Positions 23,318 to 30,860 of a stretch of 40,441 bases of DNA are shown piece by piece. The notes under the pieces were generated by a model. That model searched no databases. It saw nothing but the letters and a program-made list of their open reading frames with translations, and was not told the origin of the DNA. The position numbers were made by a program, and so were the translations under genes. How positions within the stretch are numbered: position 1 is the stretch's first letter; each line of letters opens with the position of its first letter. The stretch comes from Streptomyces africanus (GTDB lineage: Bacteria; Actinomycetota; Actinomycetes; Streptomycetales; Streptomycetaceae): the NCBI RefSeq assembly GCF_002150735.1, contig NZ_MUKA01000207.1, positions 1-40,441 on the forward strand. Direction: 5' to 3'.

Positions 23318-24022
23318 GTGGACGACGAGACAGCCCCGCAGAAGGGCACCGTGACGCAGCGCGCCATCGAGCGGATCAAGGCGATGATCGGCGAGGGCCG
23401 GCTGGAGCCGGGCCAGCGACTGCCGACCGAACGTGATCTGGCGGCCCAGCTCGGCATGTCCCGCAGCTCGATGCGGGAGGCGATCCGCGCGCTGACGGTG
23501 CTGGGCGTGCTGGAGGCCCGGCACGGGTCGGGCATCTACGTCACGCAGCTGGAGGCCGGCGACCTGCTGGAGACCTTCGGGGTCGTGGCGGACCTGTCGC
23601 GCGGTCCGCGTCTGGTGGAGCTGCTGGAGATCCGGCGGATCCTGGAGTCGACGGCGACGGCTCTGGCCGCGGCCCGGATCACCGCGGACCAGCTGGCCGA
23701 GGTCGAGAGGCACCTGGCGGCGATGAACGCCACGGACGATCCGGAGGAGATCCTCGCCCACGATCTGGCCTTCCACCGCGAGATCGCGGTGGCCGCGGGC
23801 AACGAGACCATGGCCGCGATCCTGGAGGGCCTGTCGTCGCGGACGTTCCGCGCCCGTGTCTGGCGCGGCTACCAGGAGGAGGGCGCCTTCGCCCGCACCC
23901 GCCGCGAACACGCCGCGATCCACCGCGCCCTGGCGGCCCGCGACCCGGAGGCGGCCCGCACGGCGGCGGCCGCGCACGTGGGCGAGGTGGAGGAGTGGCT
24001 GCGGACACAGCTCGGGCCCTAG
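23318..24022 (+). CDS. GntR/FadR-family transcriptional regulator of the sugar operon
   Basis: 234 aa; GTG at 23318 is preceded by GGAGGA with 5 nt spacing. The N-terminal winged helix (about 12-75) reads VTQRAIERIKAMIGEGRLEPGQRLPTERDLAAQLGMSRSSMREAIRALTVLGVLEARHGSGIYV, the GntR consensus; in particular GxRLPTERxLA and SR.S.REAIR.L. The C-terminal FCD domain (about 90-230) has helices with the metal/effector-binding Asp/His residues (HDLAFHREIAVAAGN, REHAAIHRALAARD). FCD regulators usually bind carboxylates or sugar acids, so a pathway intermediate such as fuconate or a keto acid may be the inducer. It is divergent from the eight-gene operon, 165 bp away. Confidence 0.93.
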   Translation: MDDETAPQKGTVTQRAIERIKAMIGEGRLEPGQRLPTERDLAAQLGMSRSSMREAIRALTVLGVLEARHGSGIYVTQLEAGDLLETFGVVADLSRGPRLVELLEIRRILESTATALAAARITADQLAEVERHLAAMNATDDPEEILAHDLAFHREIAVAAGNETMAAILEGLSSRTFRARVWRGYQEEGAFARTRREHAAIHRALAARDPEAARTAAAAHVGEVEEWLRTQLGP

Positions 24023-24062
24023 GGGCGTGTCCGCACAGTCCCCAGGGCCCGATGTGCCGCCG

Positions 24063-24536
24063 CTACTTGAACTGACCGGGCTGGTAGTCGCCCGCCGGCT
24101 GCTGGAGGACGACGTTCAGCCGGTTCGCCGTGTTCATGAAGGCGATCAGGGTCACCAGCGCGACGAGCTGCTCCTCGTCGTAGTGCTTGGCGGCCCGCTC
24201 CCACACCTCGTCCGGCACCCCGCCGGCGCCGTCCGCGATCCGGGTCGCCTGCTCGGCCAGTTCCAGAGCGGCCCGCTCGGCCTCGGTGTAGACCGTGGCC
24301 TCGCGCCAGGCGGCGACCAGGTTGATGCGTACGGAAGTCTCACCCGCCGCCGCGGCCTCCTTGGTGTGCATGTCGATGCAGACCGCGCAGCCGTTGATCT
24401 GGCTCACCCGGAGCGAGACCAGCTCCCGGGTGGCGGCCGGCAGCGGTGACTGAACGACCAGGTGCCCCAGGGACATGAACTGCTTCATGACCTTGCCGGC
24501 GCTCGGGATGGCGAAGACGTCCAGACGCGCGCTCAT
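24063..24536 (-). CDS. Carboxymuconolactone decarboxylase/AhpD-family protein
   Basis: 157 aa, ATG with GAGGAG 8 nt upstream. All-helical AhpD-like fold with the redox motif Cys-Ala-Val-Cys followed by His in INGCAVCIDMHTKEA (CxxC-x3-H at about 50-57), so peroxidase or disulfide reductase activity is likely. The rest (ERAALELAEQATRI; HYDEEQLVALVTLIAFMNTANRLNVVLQQP) fits the MSMEG/TIGR00778 alkylhydroperoxidase group. A 13-bp palindrome lies 57-69 bp upstream of its start. The gene faces the GntR gene tail to tail with a 40-bp gap and diverges from the amidase gene. Confidence 0.9.
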   Translation of the reverse strand: MSARLDVFAIPSAGKVMKQFMSLGHLVVQSPLPAATRELVSLRVSQINGCAVCIDMHTKEAAAAGETSVRINLVAAWREATVYTEAERAALELAEQATRIADGAGGVPDEVWERAAKHYDEEQLVALVTLIAFMNTANRLNVVLQQPAGDYQPGQFK

Positions 24537-24592
24537 GGTGAACTCCTCTGTCGTTGTCGATGCTTACGCCCTTATGAGCCGGCGGCCCGGCC

Positions 24593-24605
24593 CGATGTGA
24601 CATCG
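24593..24605. promoter_or_regulatory. Perfect 6+1+6 palindrome in the divergent AhpD/amidase region
   Basis: CGATGT-G-ACATCG is an exact inverted repeat lying 57 bp upstream of the AhpD-family start (24536) and 130 bp upstream of the amidase start. A related single half (AATGTGACGTG) follows at 24609. The size and position suit a dimeric regulator's operator. No regulator gene is adjacent other than the GntR of the sugar operon, whose site is different. Confidence 0.45.
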
Positions 24606-24734
24606 AGGAATGTGACGTGCGTCTCCCGCCGACCCGACGCCCCGCTCCCGGCCTCGACGTGCGCCCCCGGCCCGTGCACAGTTCTCCCTACGTACTCGTC
24701 AGTAAGTCCCGTCCCTCCACGCCGAGGAGCCTCC

Positions 24735-26078
24735 GTGACCACCTGGGCCGGCCGCACCGCCGCCGAGATAGCCGCCGCCGTACGCGAGAAGCAGGTCACC
24801 CCGCGCGAGGTGGCCGCCGAGCACCTCGCCAGGATCGAGCGGCTCGACGGCCGTGTCGGGGCCTTCCGCACCGTGCGCGCCGAGGCGGCGCTGGCCGAGG
24901 CCGACGAGGTGGCCGCACGCGGCGACTTCGCCTCTCTGCCCCTGGCCGGGGTGCCGGTGGCCGTCAAGGACAATCTCGCCGTGCGCGGCGAGTCCACCCG
25001 CGTCGGCTCGGCCGCGACACCGGACACCCCGGCCGCCGAGGACCATGTGACGGTCGCCCGGCTGCGGGCGGCGGGCGCGGTGGTCGTGGGGCTGACGAAC
25101 GTGCCCGAGCTGTGCGTCTTCGGCACGACGGACGGTGTGCTGGGCACCGCCCGCAACCCCTGGGACCCGACGCGCTCGGCGGGCGGCTCGTCGGGCGGCA
25201 GTGCCGCCGCGGTCGCCGCCGGGATGGTGCCGATCGCCCTCGGCAACGACGGCATGGGGTCCCTGCGCATACCGGCCGCCAACTGCGGCCTCGTCACCAT
25301 CAAGCCGGGGCGCGGAGTGGTCCCGACGGGCGCCGGGGACGGCGGCTGGTTCGGCATGGCGGAGCACGGACCGCTCGCCACGACCGTCGAGGACACCCGC
25401 CTGATGCTCTCGGTACTCGCGGGCGACGAGCCCGCCCTGCGCTCCGAGCCCGGTCCGCTCAGGGTCGCCGTGTCGCTGCGCAGTCCGCTGGCCGGCGTCA
25501 CCGTCAGCCGACCGTACACGGCGGCCGCGCGGGAGGCGGCCGGGGTGCTGATGAAGGCGGGCCACCAGGTCCGGCGCGCCGACCCGCCCTACCCGATGTC
25601 CCTCGCCGTGACCTCACTGGTCCACTGGACGGCGGGCACCGCCGCGGACGCCCGGCACCTCGACGCACACCTGCTGACCCGGCGCACCCGGGTCCACGCG
25701 AGACTCGGCCGGCCTTTCCTGGACAGGGCGCGCTCGGGGGCGGCCCGGGAGCAGTTGCGCCGGCGGCTGGAGCCGTTCTTCGCCGAGTACAACGTGCTGC
25801 TCACGCCCGCGCTCGCCCGCCGCTCCCCGAAGGCCGGGCCCTGGCACGAACGGGGCTGGCTGAGCAACGTCCTGGCGAACACGAACTACTCGCCCCTGAC
25901 GCCCCCGTGGAACCTGACCGGCTGGCCCGCGATGTCGGTCCCCTGCGGAAGCCTCCCCTCCGGCGCCCCCTGTGCCGTGCAGTTGGTGGGCCGCCCCGGT
26001 ACGGAGTACCAACTCCTGGAACTGGCCGAGCAGTTGCAGGAACGTAATCCGTGGCGGCGTACGGCGCCGATGAACTAG
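24735..26078 (+). CDS. Amidase signature family hydrolase
   Basis: 447 aa, GTG start with GAGGAG 5 nt upstream. The Ser-cisSer-Lys machinery is visible: Lys78 in VPVAVKDNLAV, serines 152/153 in RSAGGSSGGSAAAVAAG, and nucleophile Ser176 in ALGNDGMGSLRIPAANCGL. The last block departs from the common GTDTGGSIRIPA by Asn for Thr and Gly-Met for the usual Thr-Gly, but keeps the serine. The C-terminal NYSPLTPPWNLTGWPAMSVPCG is the typical amidase end. The enzyme hydrolyses amides (or carbamates); no substrate is suggested by context. It is not GatA because gatB and gatC are absent and the sequence differs. Confidence 0.92.
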   Translation: MTTWAGRTAAEIAAAVREKQVTPREVAAEHLARIERLDGRVGAFRTVRAEAALAEADEVAARGDFASLPLAGVPVAVKDNLAVRGESTRVGSAATPDTPAAEDHVTVARLRAAGAVVVGLTNVPELCVFGTTDGVLGTARNPWDPTRSAGGSSGGSAAAVAAGMVPIALGNDGMGSLRIPAANCGLVTIKPGRGVVPTGAGDGGWFGMAEHGPLATTVEDTRLMLSVLAGDEPALRSEPGPLRVAVSLRSPLAGVTVSRPYTAAAREAAGVLMKAGHQVRRADPPYPMSLAVTSLVHWTAGTAADARHLDAHLLTRRTRVHARLGRPFLDRARSGAAREQLRRRLEPFFAEYNVLLTPALARRSPKAGPWHERGWLSNVLANTNYSPLTPPWNLTGWPAMSVPCGSLPSGAPCAVQLVGRPGTEYQLLELAEQLQERNPWRRTAPMN

Positions 26079-26285
26079 AGTCGGCCGGGTGACTGCCGGG
26101 TCGGCCGTAGGCCATGTACGAGTGAGGCGCCCGGCCTCGGAGTGAGCGCGGCGGGGGCGACCCCGCGCGGGCCCCGCCGAGAGCCGGAGAGGGCACGAGC
26201 CCCGCCTGGCGTCTCCGCGTTTCCTCATCCCCTGGCGCCACCGCGGCGCTTCACCAAGGATCCCGAGACCGGAGGTTTCACACCC

Positions 26286-26705
26286 ATGTCCCACGCACCG
26301 CACGCACCCGAACCGCCGGCCGCCGTCGCCCGCCTCGATCACACCGTCGTCTACGCCTCGGACCGCCGCCTGTCGGCGGAGTTCCTGGCGGCGGTCCTGG
26401 GCCTGGAGGTGAGCGCCCCCTTCGGGCCGTTCCTCCCCGTCGACCTGGGCAACGGCGTGACCCTCGACTACTACGAGAAGACCGACGAGCCGATCCAGGC
26501 ACAGCACTACGCGTTCCTCGTGCCCGAGGAGCGGTTCGACACCATGATCGCCCGGCTGGAGGCGCTGGGGGTCACCTACTACGCCGACCCGAGGCACACC
26601 GAGCCCGGGCGGGTCAACGACCTCTTCGGTGGCCGGGGCGCCTACTTCGCCGACCCGGACGGACACAACATGGAGATCATGACGCGGCCGTACGTCCGTC
26701 CCTGA
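26286..26705 (+). CDS. VOC (glyoxalase/bleomycin resistance) superfamily protein
   Basis: 139 aa from ATG 26286, which follows CGGAGG by about 10 nt; the longer frame upstream lacks a ribosome binding site. Two beta-alpha-beta-beta-beta repeats: RLDHTVVYASDRRLSAEFLAAVLGLEV with a metal-ligand His, then HYAFLVPEERFDTMIARLEALG, and the end GAYFADPDGHNMEIMTRPY with His and Glu. These are the metal positions of VOC enzymes, so it is probably a metal-dependent isomerase, lyase, dioxygenase or a binding protein; which one cannot be told. It converges on the GNAT gene with a 12-bp gap. Confidence 0.88.
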   Translation: MSHAPHAPEPPAAVARLDHTVVYASDRRLSAEFLAAVLGLEVSAPFGPFLPVDLGNGVTLDYYEKTDEPIQAQHYAFLVPEERFDTMIARLEALGVTYYADPRHTEPGRVNDLFGGRGAYFADPDGHNMEIMTRPYVRP

Positions 26706-26717
26706 CGGCCGCCCGGA

Positions 26718-27200
26718 TCACAGCGCCCGGTACATGATGTGCAGCCCCACGAGGCCGTGCCGGGGATGTTCGAACGCGTCGGGCACCGTACCGAGGATCG
26801 TGAAGCCGAGGGAGGTCCACAACTTCACGGCCGGGTTGGTCTCGACGACGGCGTTGAACACCATGCCCCGGTAGCCGGCGGCCCCGGCCTCGGTCAGGAG
26901 GTGTTCGGCGAGGGCACGGCCGTAGCCCCGGCCGCCCTGGTCCGGGTCGACCATGAAGCCGGCGTTGGCGATACGGGCGGCGGGCCCGCCGTAGTTGGGG
27001 GTGAGGTACGCGGAGGCGACGACGCTGCCGCTGTCGTCCTCGACGACGTAGACGCGTTTCGCCGGATTCATCCACAGGACCCGGGCCTCGTCCTCGGAGG
27101 TGCCCGGGTCCCATGCGTAGGTCTCGCCCGCGGCGACGATGCGGTGCCAGAACGGCCAGATGCGCGGCCAGTCGTCAGCCGCTGCTTCCCTGATCAGCAT
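26718..27200 (-). CDS. GNAT-family N-acetyltransferase
   Basis: 160 aa from ATG 27200. The GNAT fold is clear: MLIREAAADDWPRIWPFWHRIV (helix 1-2), VVEDDSGSVVASAYLTPNYGG (beta-4), ANAGFMVDPDQGGRGYGRALAEHLL (acetyl-CoA loop with the R/Q-x-x-G-x-G/A motif) and FNAVVETNPAVKLWTSLGF. The YAWDPGTSEDEARVLWM block is shared with actinobacterial GNATs of unknown substrate. There is no Shine-Dalgarno sequence before this ATG, and the ATG lies in the distal arm of a perfect 16-bp hairpin (27192-27230), so expression may be weak or conditional. A small gene ends 57 bp upstream on the same strand. Confidence 0.88.
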   Translation of the reverse strand: MLIREAAADDWPRIWPFWHRIVAAGETYAWDPGTSEDEARVLWMNPAKRVYVVEDDSGSVVASAYLTPNYGGPAARIANAGFMVDPDQGGRGYGRALAEHLLTEAGAAGYRGMVFNAVVETNPAVKLWTSLGFTILGTVPDAFEHPRHGLVGLHIMYRAL

Positions 27201-27230
27201 GGGCGTGAGTCTGGCACGCCCATGCTGATC
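27192..27230 (-). terminator. Perfect 16-bp hairpin: terminator of the small gene or attenuator over the GNAT start
   Basis: Bases 27192-27207 are the exact reverse complement of 27215-27230, with a 7-nt loop. In minus-strand RNA it begins 26 nt after the stop of the 57-aa gene, a normal terminator position. Its distal arm contains the GNAT start codon, so any RNA reading through would have that AUG paired. There is no U-tract. Confidence 0.65.
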
Positions 27231-27256
27231 GGCGAACGCGGAGGGCTCGCGCCCGG

Positions 27257-27430
27257 TCAGTCGACGCTGGGCAGGATGTGGGGCTCGGCGAGGTCCTCCT
27301 CGTAGCCCGCGAGTCGGATGGGGGCCGACCGGGCCCACACGTCGAGGCTGCCGAGCTCGTCGGACCGGCGGCCCTTGCGCTCGGTGCGTTCCTTGGGGCG
27401 TTGCTCGCGATTCGTCTTCTCCGGTGTCAC
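27257..27430 (-). CDS. 57-aa protein of unknown function
   Basis: Too short for a usual length cut-off but well supported: GTG start at 27430 with AAGGAG exactly 6 nt upstream, strong G/C third-position bias, and TGA at 27257. The N-terminal half is highly charged (KTNREQRPKERTERKGRRSDELG); the C-terminal half is less basic and has a distinct, conserved-looking core (DVWARSAPIRLAGYEEDLAE) and ends in PHILPSVD. There is no signal peptide, membrane segment or cysteine. It could be a small regulatory or nucleic-acid-associated protein; a peptide-precursor role is conceivable but no modifying enzyme is adjacent. A terminator-like hairpin follows, and an unusually long, structured leader region precedes it. 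Confidence 0.75.
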   Translation of the reverse strand: MTPEKTNREQRPKERTERKGRRSDELGSLDVWARSAPIRLAGYEEDLAEPHILPSVD

Positions 27431-27813
27431 CGCGCACTCCTTATGTGTCGGTCACCCTCGGGACGGTGCGCCATCCTGCTCTGCGCCTGACGCCCGCGCG
27501 GGTCTGATGCCAAATGCAGTTCGGACGCGGTGGCGCCGGTAACTCGCGGGAGCGCAGGCCGTGGTGTACCGGCTAGTCCCATGACGGACCGTGGGTGTGG
27601 GTCCCGTCCTGCTGTCCGTCGGCCCCAGGTTAACCAAATGAGCGGCCCCCCGCTCGATGGGGCTGAAAACAAGCGGTAACGATCGCGCGTCATCCCGTGT
27701 TCAGCTCAGGTTTACGCACCGTTTTGCCCCATCGAAAGACGTTTTGCCGATCACCCGAACGGGGTAAACCCGCACCGGCGGTTTCCAGACGTCAGCCGGG
27801 AAGCCGGGAAGCC
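27431..27813. other. 383-bp gene-free region with long-range RNA structure
   Basis: No convincing gene; frames crossing it have weak codon bias. TCGATGGGGC-tg-AAAAC (27654-27670) pairs with GTTTTGCCCCATCGA (27721-27735): 15 bp with a 2-nt bulge and a 50-nt loop. A small hairpin, AGCGG-CCCC-CCGCT (27641-27654), abuts it. CGTTTTGCC occurs at 27720-27728 and 27740-27748, 20 bp apart. Local base composition is less GC-rich than the surroundings. It lies upstream of the 57-aa gene and downstream of the SDR fusion gene (both minus strand), so it may be a 5' leader, an independent small RNA, or a binding region. Confidence 0.5.
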
Positions 27814-29316
27814 CTACCACTTGCCCGGTGCGTAATCCTTCAGGAACACCCCGTACAGATCCTCCCCGGCCTCACCCCGCACGATCGGGTCGTAGACCCG
27901 GGCCGCGCCGTCGACGAGGTCCAGGGGCGCGTGGAACCCGGCCTCCGCGAGCCGCAGCTTGTCGTAGTGCGGCCGCTCGTCCGTGATCCACCCCGTGTCG
28001 ACCGAGGTCATCAGGATCCCGTCGGTCTGGAACATCTCCTGCGCACTGGTCCGCGTCACCATGTTCATCGCGGCCTTCGCGGCGTTCGTGTTCGGATGCC
28101 CCGCACCCTTGTAGCCGCGGCCGAACACGCCCTCCATCGCCGAGACGTTCACGACGTACGCGCGTCCGCTCGCCGCCTTCTTCGCGGCCTCGGCCATGAC
28201 CGGGCGGAGCCGGCTGATCAGGATGAACGGCGCCGTGTAGTTGCACAGCTGGGTCTCCAGCAGCTCCACCGGGGAGATCTGCTCGATCGTCTGTACCCAG
28301 GTGTTGGAGTCGACGACGTCGGGCACCAGCCCGCCCGCGTCGATCGCCGTGCCGTCGAGGTGCCGCTCGACGCTGGCGTTGCCCGCGACCAGGGCGAGGT
28401 CGGCGACCTGCTGGGCGTCGAGGCCGCTGGTGCCCAGGGGCAGGGCGGCCAGGCCGTCGACCGCGCCGGAGTTGAACGCGCCGATGACGTGGTGGGCGGG
28501 GAGCTCACCGGCGGGCAGCGGGGCGCTCTCGCCCTCGACCAGGGCGGCGTAGGCGGACGGCAGGCGGCGTACGGTCTGGGTCGCGTTGTTGACGAGGATG
28601 TCGAGCGGACCCGCCTCGGCAACCTGCTCCGCGAGGGCCACGGCCTGGGCGGGGTCACGCAGGTCGATGCCGACGACCTCCAGGCGGTGGATCCAGTCCG
28701 CGGAGTCGTCCATCGCCTTGAAGCGGCGGATGGCGTCCTTGGGGAAGCGCGTGGTGATCGTGGTGTGCGCGCCGTCGCGCAGCAGCCTGAGCGCGATGTA
28801 CATGCCGATCTTGGCGCGGCCGCCGGTGAGCAGGGCGCGCTTGCCGGAGAGGTCGGCACGGACGTCGCGCTTGGCTCGGTTCACGGCGGCGCAGTCGGGA
28901 CAGAGCTGGTGGTAGAAGTAGTCGACTTCCACGTACCGGGTCTTGCAGGTGTAGCAGGAGCGCGGGCGCTGGAGTATCCCCGCGATCCTGCCCTCCTCGG
29001 TGCGCGAGGAGGGCAGCAGGCCCTCGGTCTCGTCGTCGATGCGCTGGGCGGAGCCGGTCGCCGTGGCCTCCGTGACCGCCTTGTCGTGGGCGGTCTTGGC
29101 GGCCCGGCGCTCCTGGCGGCGGCGCTGCTTGACCTGGCGGTAGACACCCGCGGTGGCCCGGCGCACGGCCACGGCGTCCGGGTGGTCGATCTCCAGCTTG
29201 TCGAGCTCCTCGAGCACACTGAGGCAGACGGCCAGCCGCTCCGGGTCGATGCCGGGTCCGTACGAGAGCCCGCTCGCCTCGTCCATGGCCTGCGGACCGT
29301 CCTCTGTCACCGTCAT
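27814..29316 (-). CDS. Zinc-ribbon/SDR fusion protein
   Basis: 500 aa, twice the usual SDR length. Residues 1-115 are helical and charged (RQVKQRRRQERRAAKTAHDKA). A treble-cysteine ribbon follows: Cys121, Cys124, Cys139, Cys142 in CYTCKTRYVEVDYFYHQLCP-DC. The SDR domain runs from about 155 to 490: nucleotide loop TGGRAKIG (164-171), NNATQT where NNAG is usual, and VVNVSAMEG with the catalytic Ser. At the Tyr-x3-Lys site the sequence is Thr-Asn-Ala-Ala-Lys, so the proton-donating Tyr appears to be missing. The domain also has an insertion (about 245-330). Binding without catalysis, or another residue acting as acid, is possible. ATG 29316 is used; ATG 29286 with GAGGA upstream is an alternative. 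The gene is downstream of WS/DGAT on the same strand. Confidence 0.85.
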   Translation of the reverse strand: MTVTEDGPQAMDEASGLSYGPGIDPERLAVCLSVLEELDKLEIDHPDAVAVRRATAGVYRQVKQRRRQERRAAKTAHDKAVTEATATGSAQRIDDETEGLLPSSRTEEGRIAGILQRPRSCYTCKTRYVEVDYFYHQLCPDCAAVNRAKRDVRADLSGKRALLTGGRAKIGMYIALRLLRDGAHTTITTRFPKDAIRRFKAMDDSADWIHRLEVVGIDLRDPAQAVALAEQVAEAGPLDILVNNATQTVRRLPSAYAALVEGESAPLPAGELPAHHVIGAFNSGAVDGLAALPLGTSGLDAQQVADLALVAGNASVERHLDGTAIDAGGLVPDVVDSNTWVQTIEQISPVELLETQLCNYTAPFILISRLRPVMAEAAKKAASGRAYVVNVSAMEGVFGRGYKGAGHPNTNAAKAAMNMVTRTSAQEMFQTDGILMTSVDTGWITDERPHYDKLRLAEAGFHAPLDLVDGAARVYDPIVRGEAGEDLYGVFLKDYAPGKW

Positions 29317-29379
29317 CGCCGCTGTCGTTCCCTGCTCTGCTGTGGCGGCGCGCCGGTCGCGCCCGCTTTCGAAGGGCGG

Positions 29380-29385
29380 ATTTTA
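29380..29385 (-). promoter_or_regulatory. Candidate -10 element of the SDR fusion gene
   Basis: TAAAAT on the minus strand, nearly the consensus -10, lies 64 nt upstream of the ATG at 29316 in an otherwise very GC-rich gap. The best -35 candidate (TTGGCG) is 19 bp further upstream, longer than optimal. The call is from sequence alone. Confidence 0.4.
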
Positions 29386-29421
29386 CGCGAGCGGCGGGCC
29401 ACACCGCCAAACCCGCCCGAT

Positions 29422-30765
29422 TCAGGACCGGCAGGCCGTGATCAGCGTGCGCACCTCCTCCGAGACGGCCACCGCGAGCCGGTCGAGGTCCGGCACGGCA
29501 TGACCGTCGGCGACGAGCCCGTAGTGGACGCTGCCCCGGTACGTCGAGACCGCCACCGCCACGGAGTGGCCGGGGGCCAGCGGGGCGAACGGGAAGACGG
29601 CGGTGAGCGGGTTGCCGCCGAGCTTCAGGCCGAGGCTGGGCAGGGGCACGCTGGTGACCAGGATGTCGAACCAGAGCCGGGCCGCCTGGCCGACCAGGGG
29701 TCCGCCCAGCCGGTGGGCCAGGGCCGGGACGTGGTCGGCGAGCAGGGCGACGGCGCCCGCGCCCCGGTTGGGGCCGGCGTCCTTGTTGCGGTCCATGGCG
29801 GTGCGGACCGAGGCGAGGCGGGCCAGCGGGTCCGGGTCGTCCACCGGAAGCCGTATCAGGTAGCCGGAGAGCCGGTTGCCCTGTGGGTACGCGGTGCGCG
29901 GGCGGCGTTTGGAGACGGGGATCAGGGCGCGGGGCGCGACGTCCTCGCTGCCGTCGCCGCGCTCGTCGAGCCAGCGGCGCAGCGCGCCCGCGACCACCGC
30001 GATCAGCACGTCGTTGACGGTGCCGCCGACGGTCTTGCGGACGCGGTGCACGTCGTCGAGGTCGAGCAGCACTCCGGCGGTGCGGCGGGTGCCGCTCGGC
30101 TCGCAGGTGAGGGCGGGCGTGGAGCGCACGTCTAGGGAGGAGCGGGCGACGGAGGCGCCGATGTCCAGGGCCCGGCTCACGTCGGACAGGGCGCCGCGCA
30201 CCCTCCCGGGCAGCTCGCGCACATCGGGCAGCAGACCGCGCGGGGGCTCGGCGGGGCGGGGCCGGGGCGCGGGCATGTCGATCGGGTCCATGACGCCCGC
30301 GGCGAGGGTCAGCGCCCGCAGCCCGTCGGCCAGGGCGTGGTGGAACTTGAACAGCACCGCGAAGGAGTCCCCGTCCTCGCCGGGCAGCACATGGGCCTCC
30401 CACGGCGGCCGGCCCCGCTCCAGCGGACGTCCCATGAGCCGGCCCGCGACCGTGTGGAAGTCGGCGGTCGGGGCGTGCAGCCGCACATGGTTCAGGGCGT
30501 CGAAGTCCGGGTCGGGTTCGCGGGCCGCGCCGCCGAAGGCGAGGGGCCGGCGCAGCGCGGCGGGCAGCGGCTGCCACACGTCGCGGATCCGCATCCGCAG
30601 TCCGGGCACGCCGGCGGCGCGGGCCGCGAGCAGGTCGGCCGCGTGGGCGCCGGCGGCGGGCGAGTGGGCCGCGAAGATCCCGAGCGCGCCGAGGTGCATC
30701 GGGTGGTCCGCGGACTCGATGTTCCAGAACGCCAGGTCGAGAGGAGCGAGCAGGTCAGCAGTCAA
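29422..30765 (-). CDS. Wax ester synthase/diacylglycerol acyltransferase (WS/DGAT)
   Basis: 447 aa from a TTG at 30765 with GAGG 8 nt upstream; the frame is open to 30858, but that extension is not conserved-looking. It has PLDLAFWNIESADHPMHLGAL at the N-terminus, PLERGRPPWEAHVLPG, and the catalytic HHxxxDG motif as FHHALADG (His142, His143, Asp147, Gly148). The C-terminal domain has TVNDVLIAVVAGALRRWL, PQGNRLSGYLIRLPVD and the final VSTYRGSVHYGLVADGHAVPDLD. The enzyme joins acyl-CoA to diacylglycerol or long-chain alcohols on the cytoplasmic membrane surface, making storage triacylglycerol or wax esters. The SDR fusion gene lies 105 bp downstream on the same strand. Confidence 0.9.
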   Translation of the reverse strand: MTADLLAPLDLAFWNIESADHPMHLGALGIFAAHSPAAGAHAADLLAARAAGVPGLRMRIRDVWQPLPAALRRPLAFGGAAREPDPDFDALNHVRLHAPTADFHTVAGRLMGRPLERGRPPWEAHVLPGEDGDSFAVLFKFHHALADGLRALTLAAGVMDPIDMPAPRPRPAEPPRGLLPDVRELPGRVRGALSDVSRALDIGASVARSSLDVRSTPALTCEPSGTRRTAGVLLDLDDVHRVRKTVGGTVNDVLIAVVAGALRRWLDERGDGSEDVAPRALIPVSKRRPRTAYPQGNRLSGYLIRLPVDDPDPLARLASVRTAMDRNKDAGPNRGAGAVALLADHVPALAHRLGGPLVGQAARLWFDILVTSVPLPSLGLKLGGNPLTAVFPFAPLAPGHSVAVAVSTYRGSVHYGLVADGHAVPDLDRLAVAVSEEVRTLITACRS

Positions 30766-30827
30766 GGGCTTGCCTCGCGTCGAACGGGTGGGCCAGCAGT
30801 CAATCGCCCCCAGCCGATTACGGTCAA

Positions 30828-30846
30828 GTACGATCAGGCTACGTAC
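30828..30846. promoter_or_regulatory. Inverted repeat upstream of the WS/DGAT gene
   Basis: GTACG (30828-30832) and CGTAC (30842-30846) form an inverted repeat with a 9-bp spacer, 63-81 bp upstream of the TTG start, in a less GC-rich patch that also contains GTTAAC. This could be a TetR-type operator. Arms are short, so chance is possible. Confidence 0.3.
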
Positions 30847-30860
30847 AGTTAACAGCACAT

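Noticed and set aside
27427..27693. 88-codon minus-strand frame overlapping the 57-aa gene start
   Set aside because: Its composition is not coding-like and it overlaps the better supported start and Shine-Dalgarno of the 57-aa gene.
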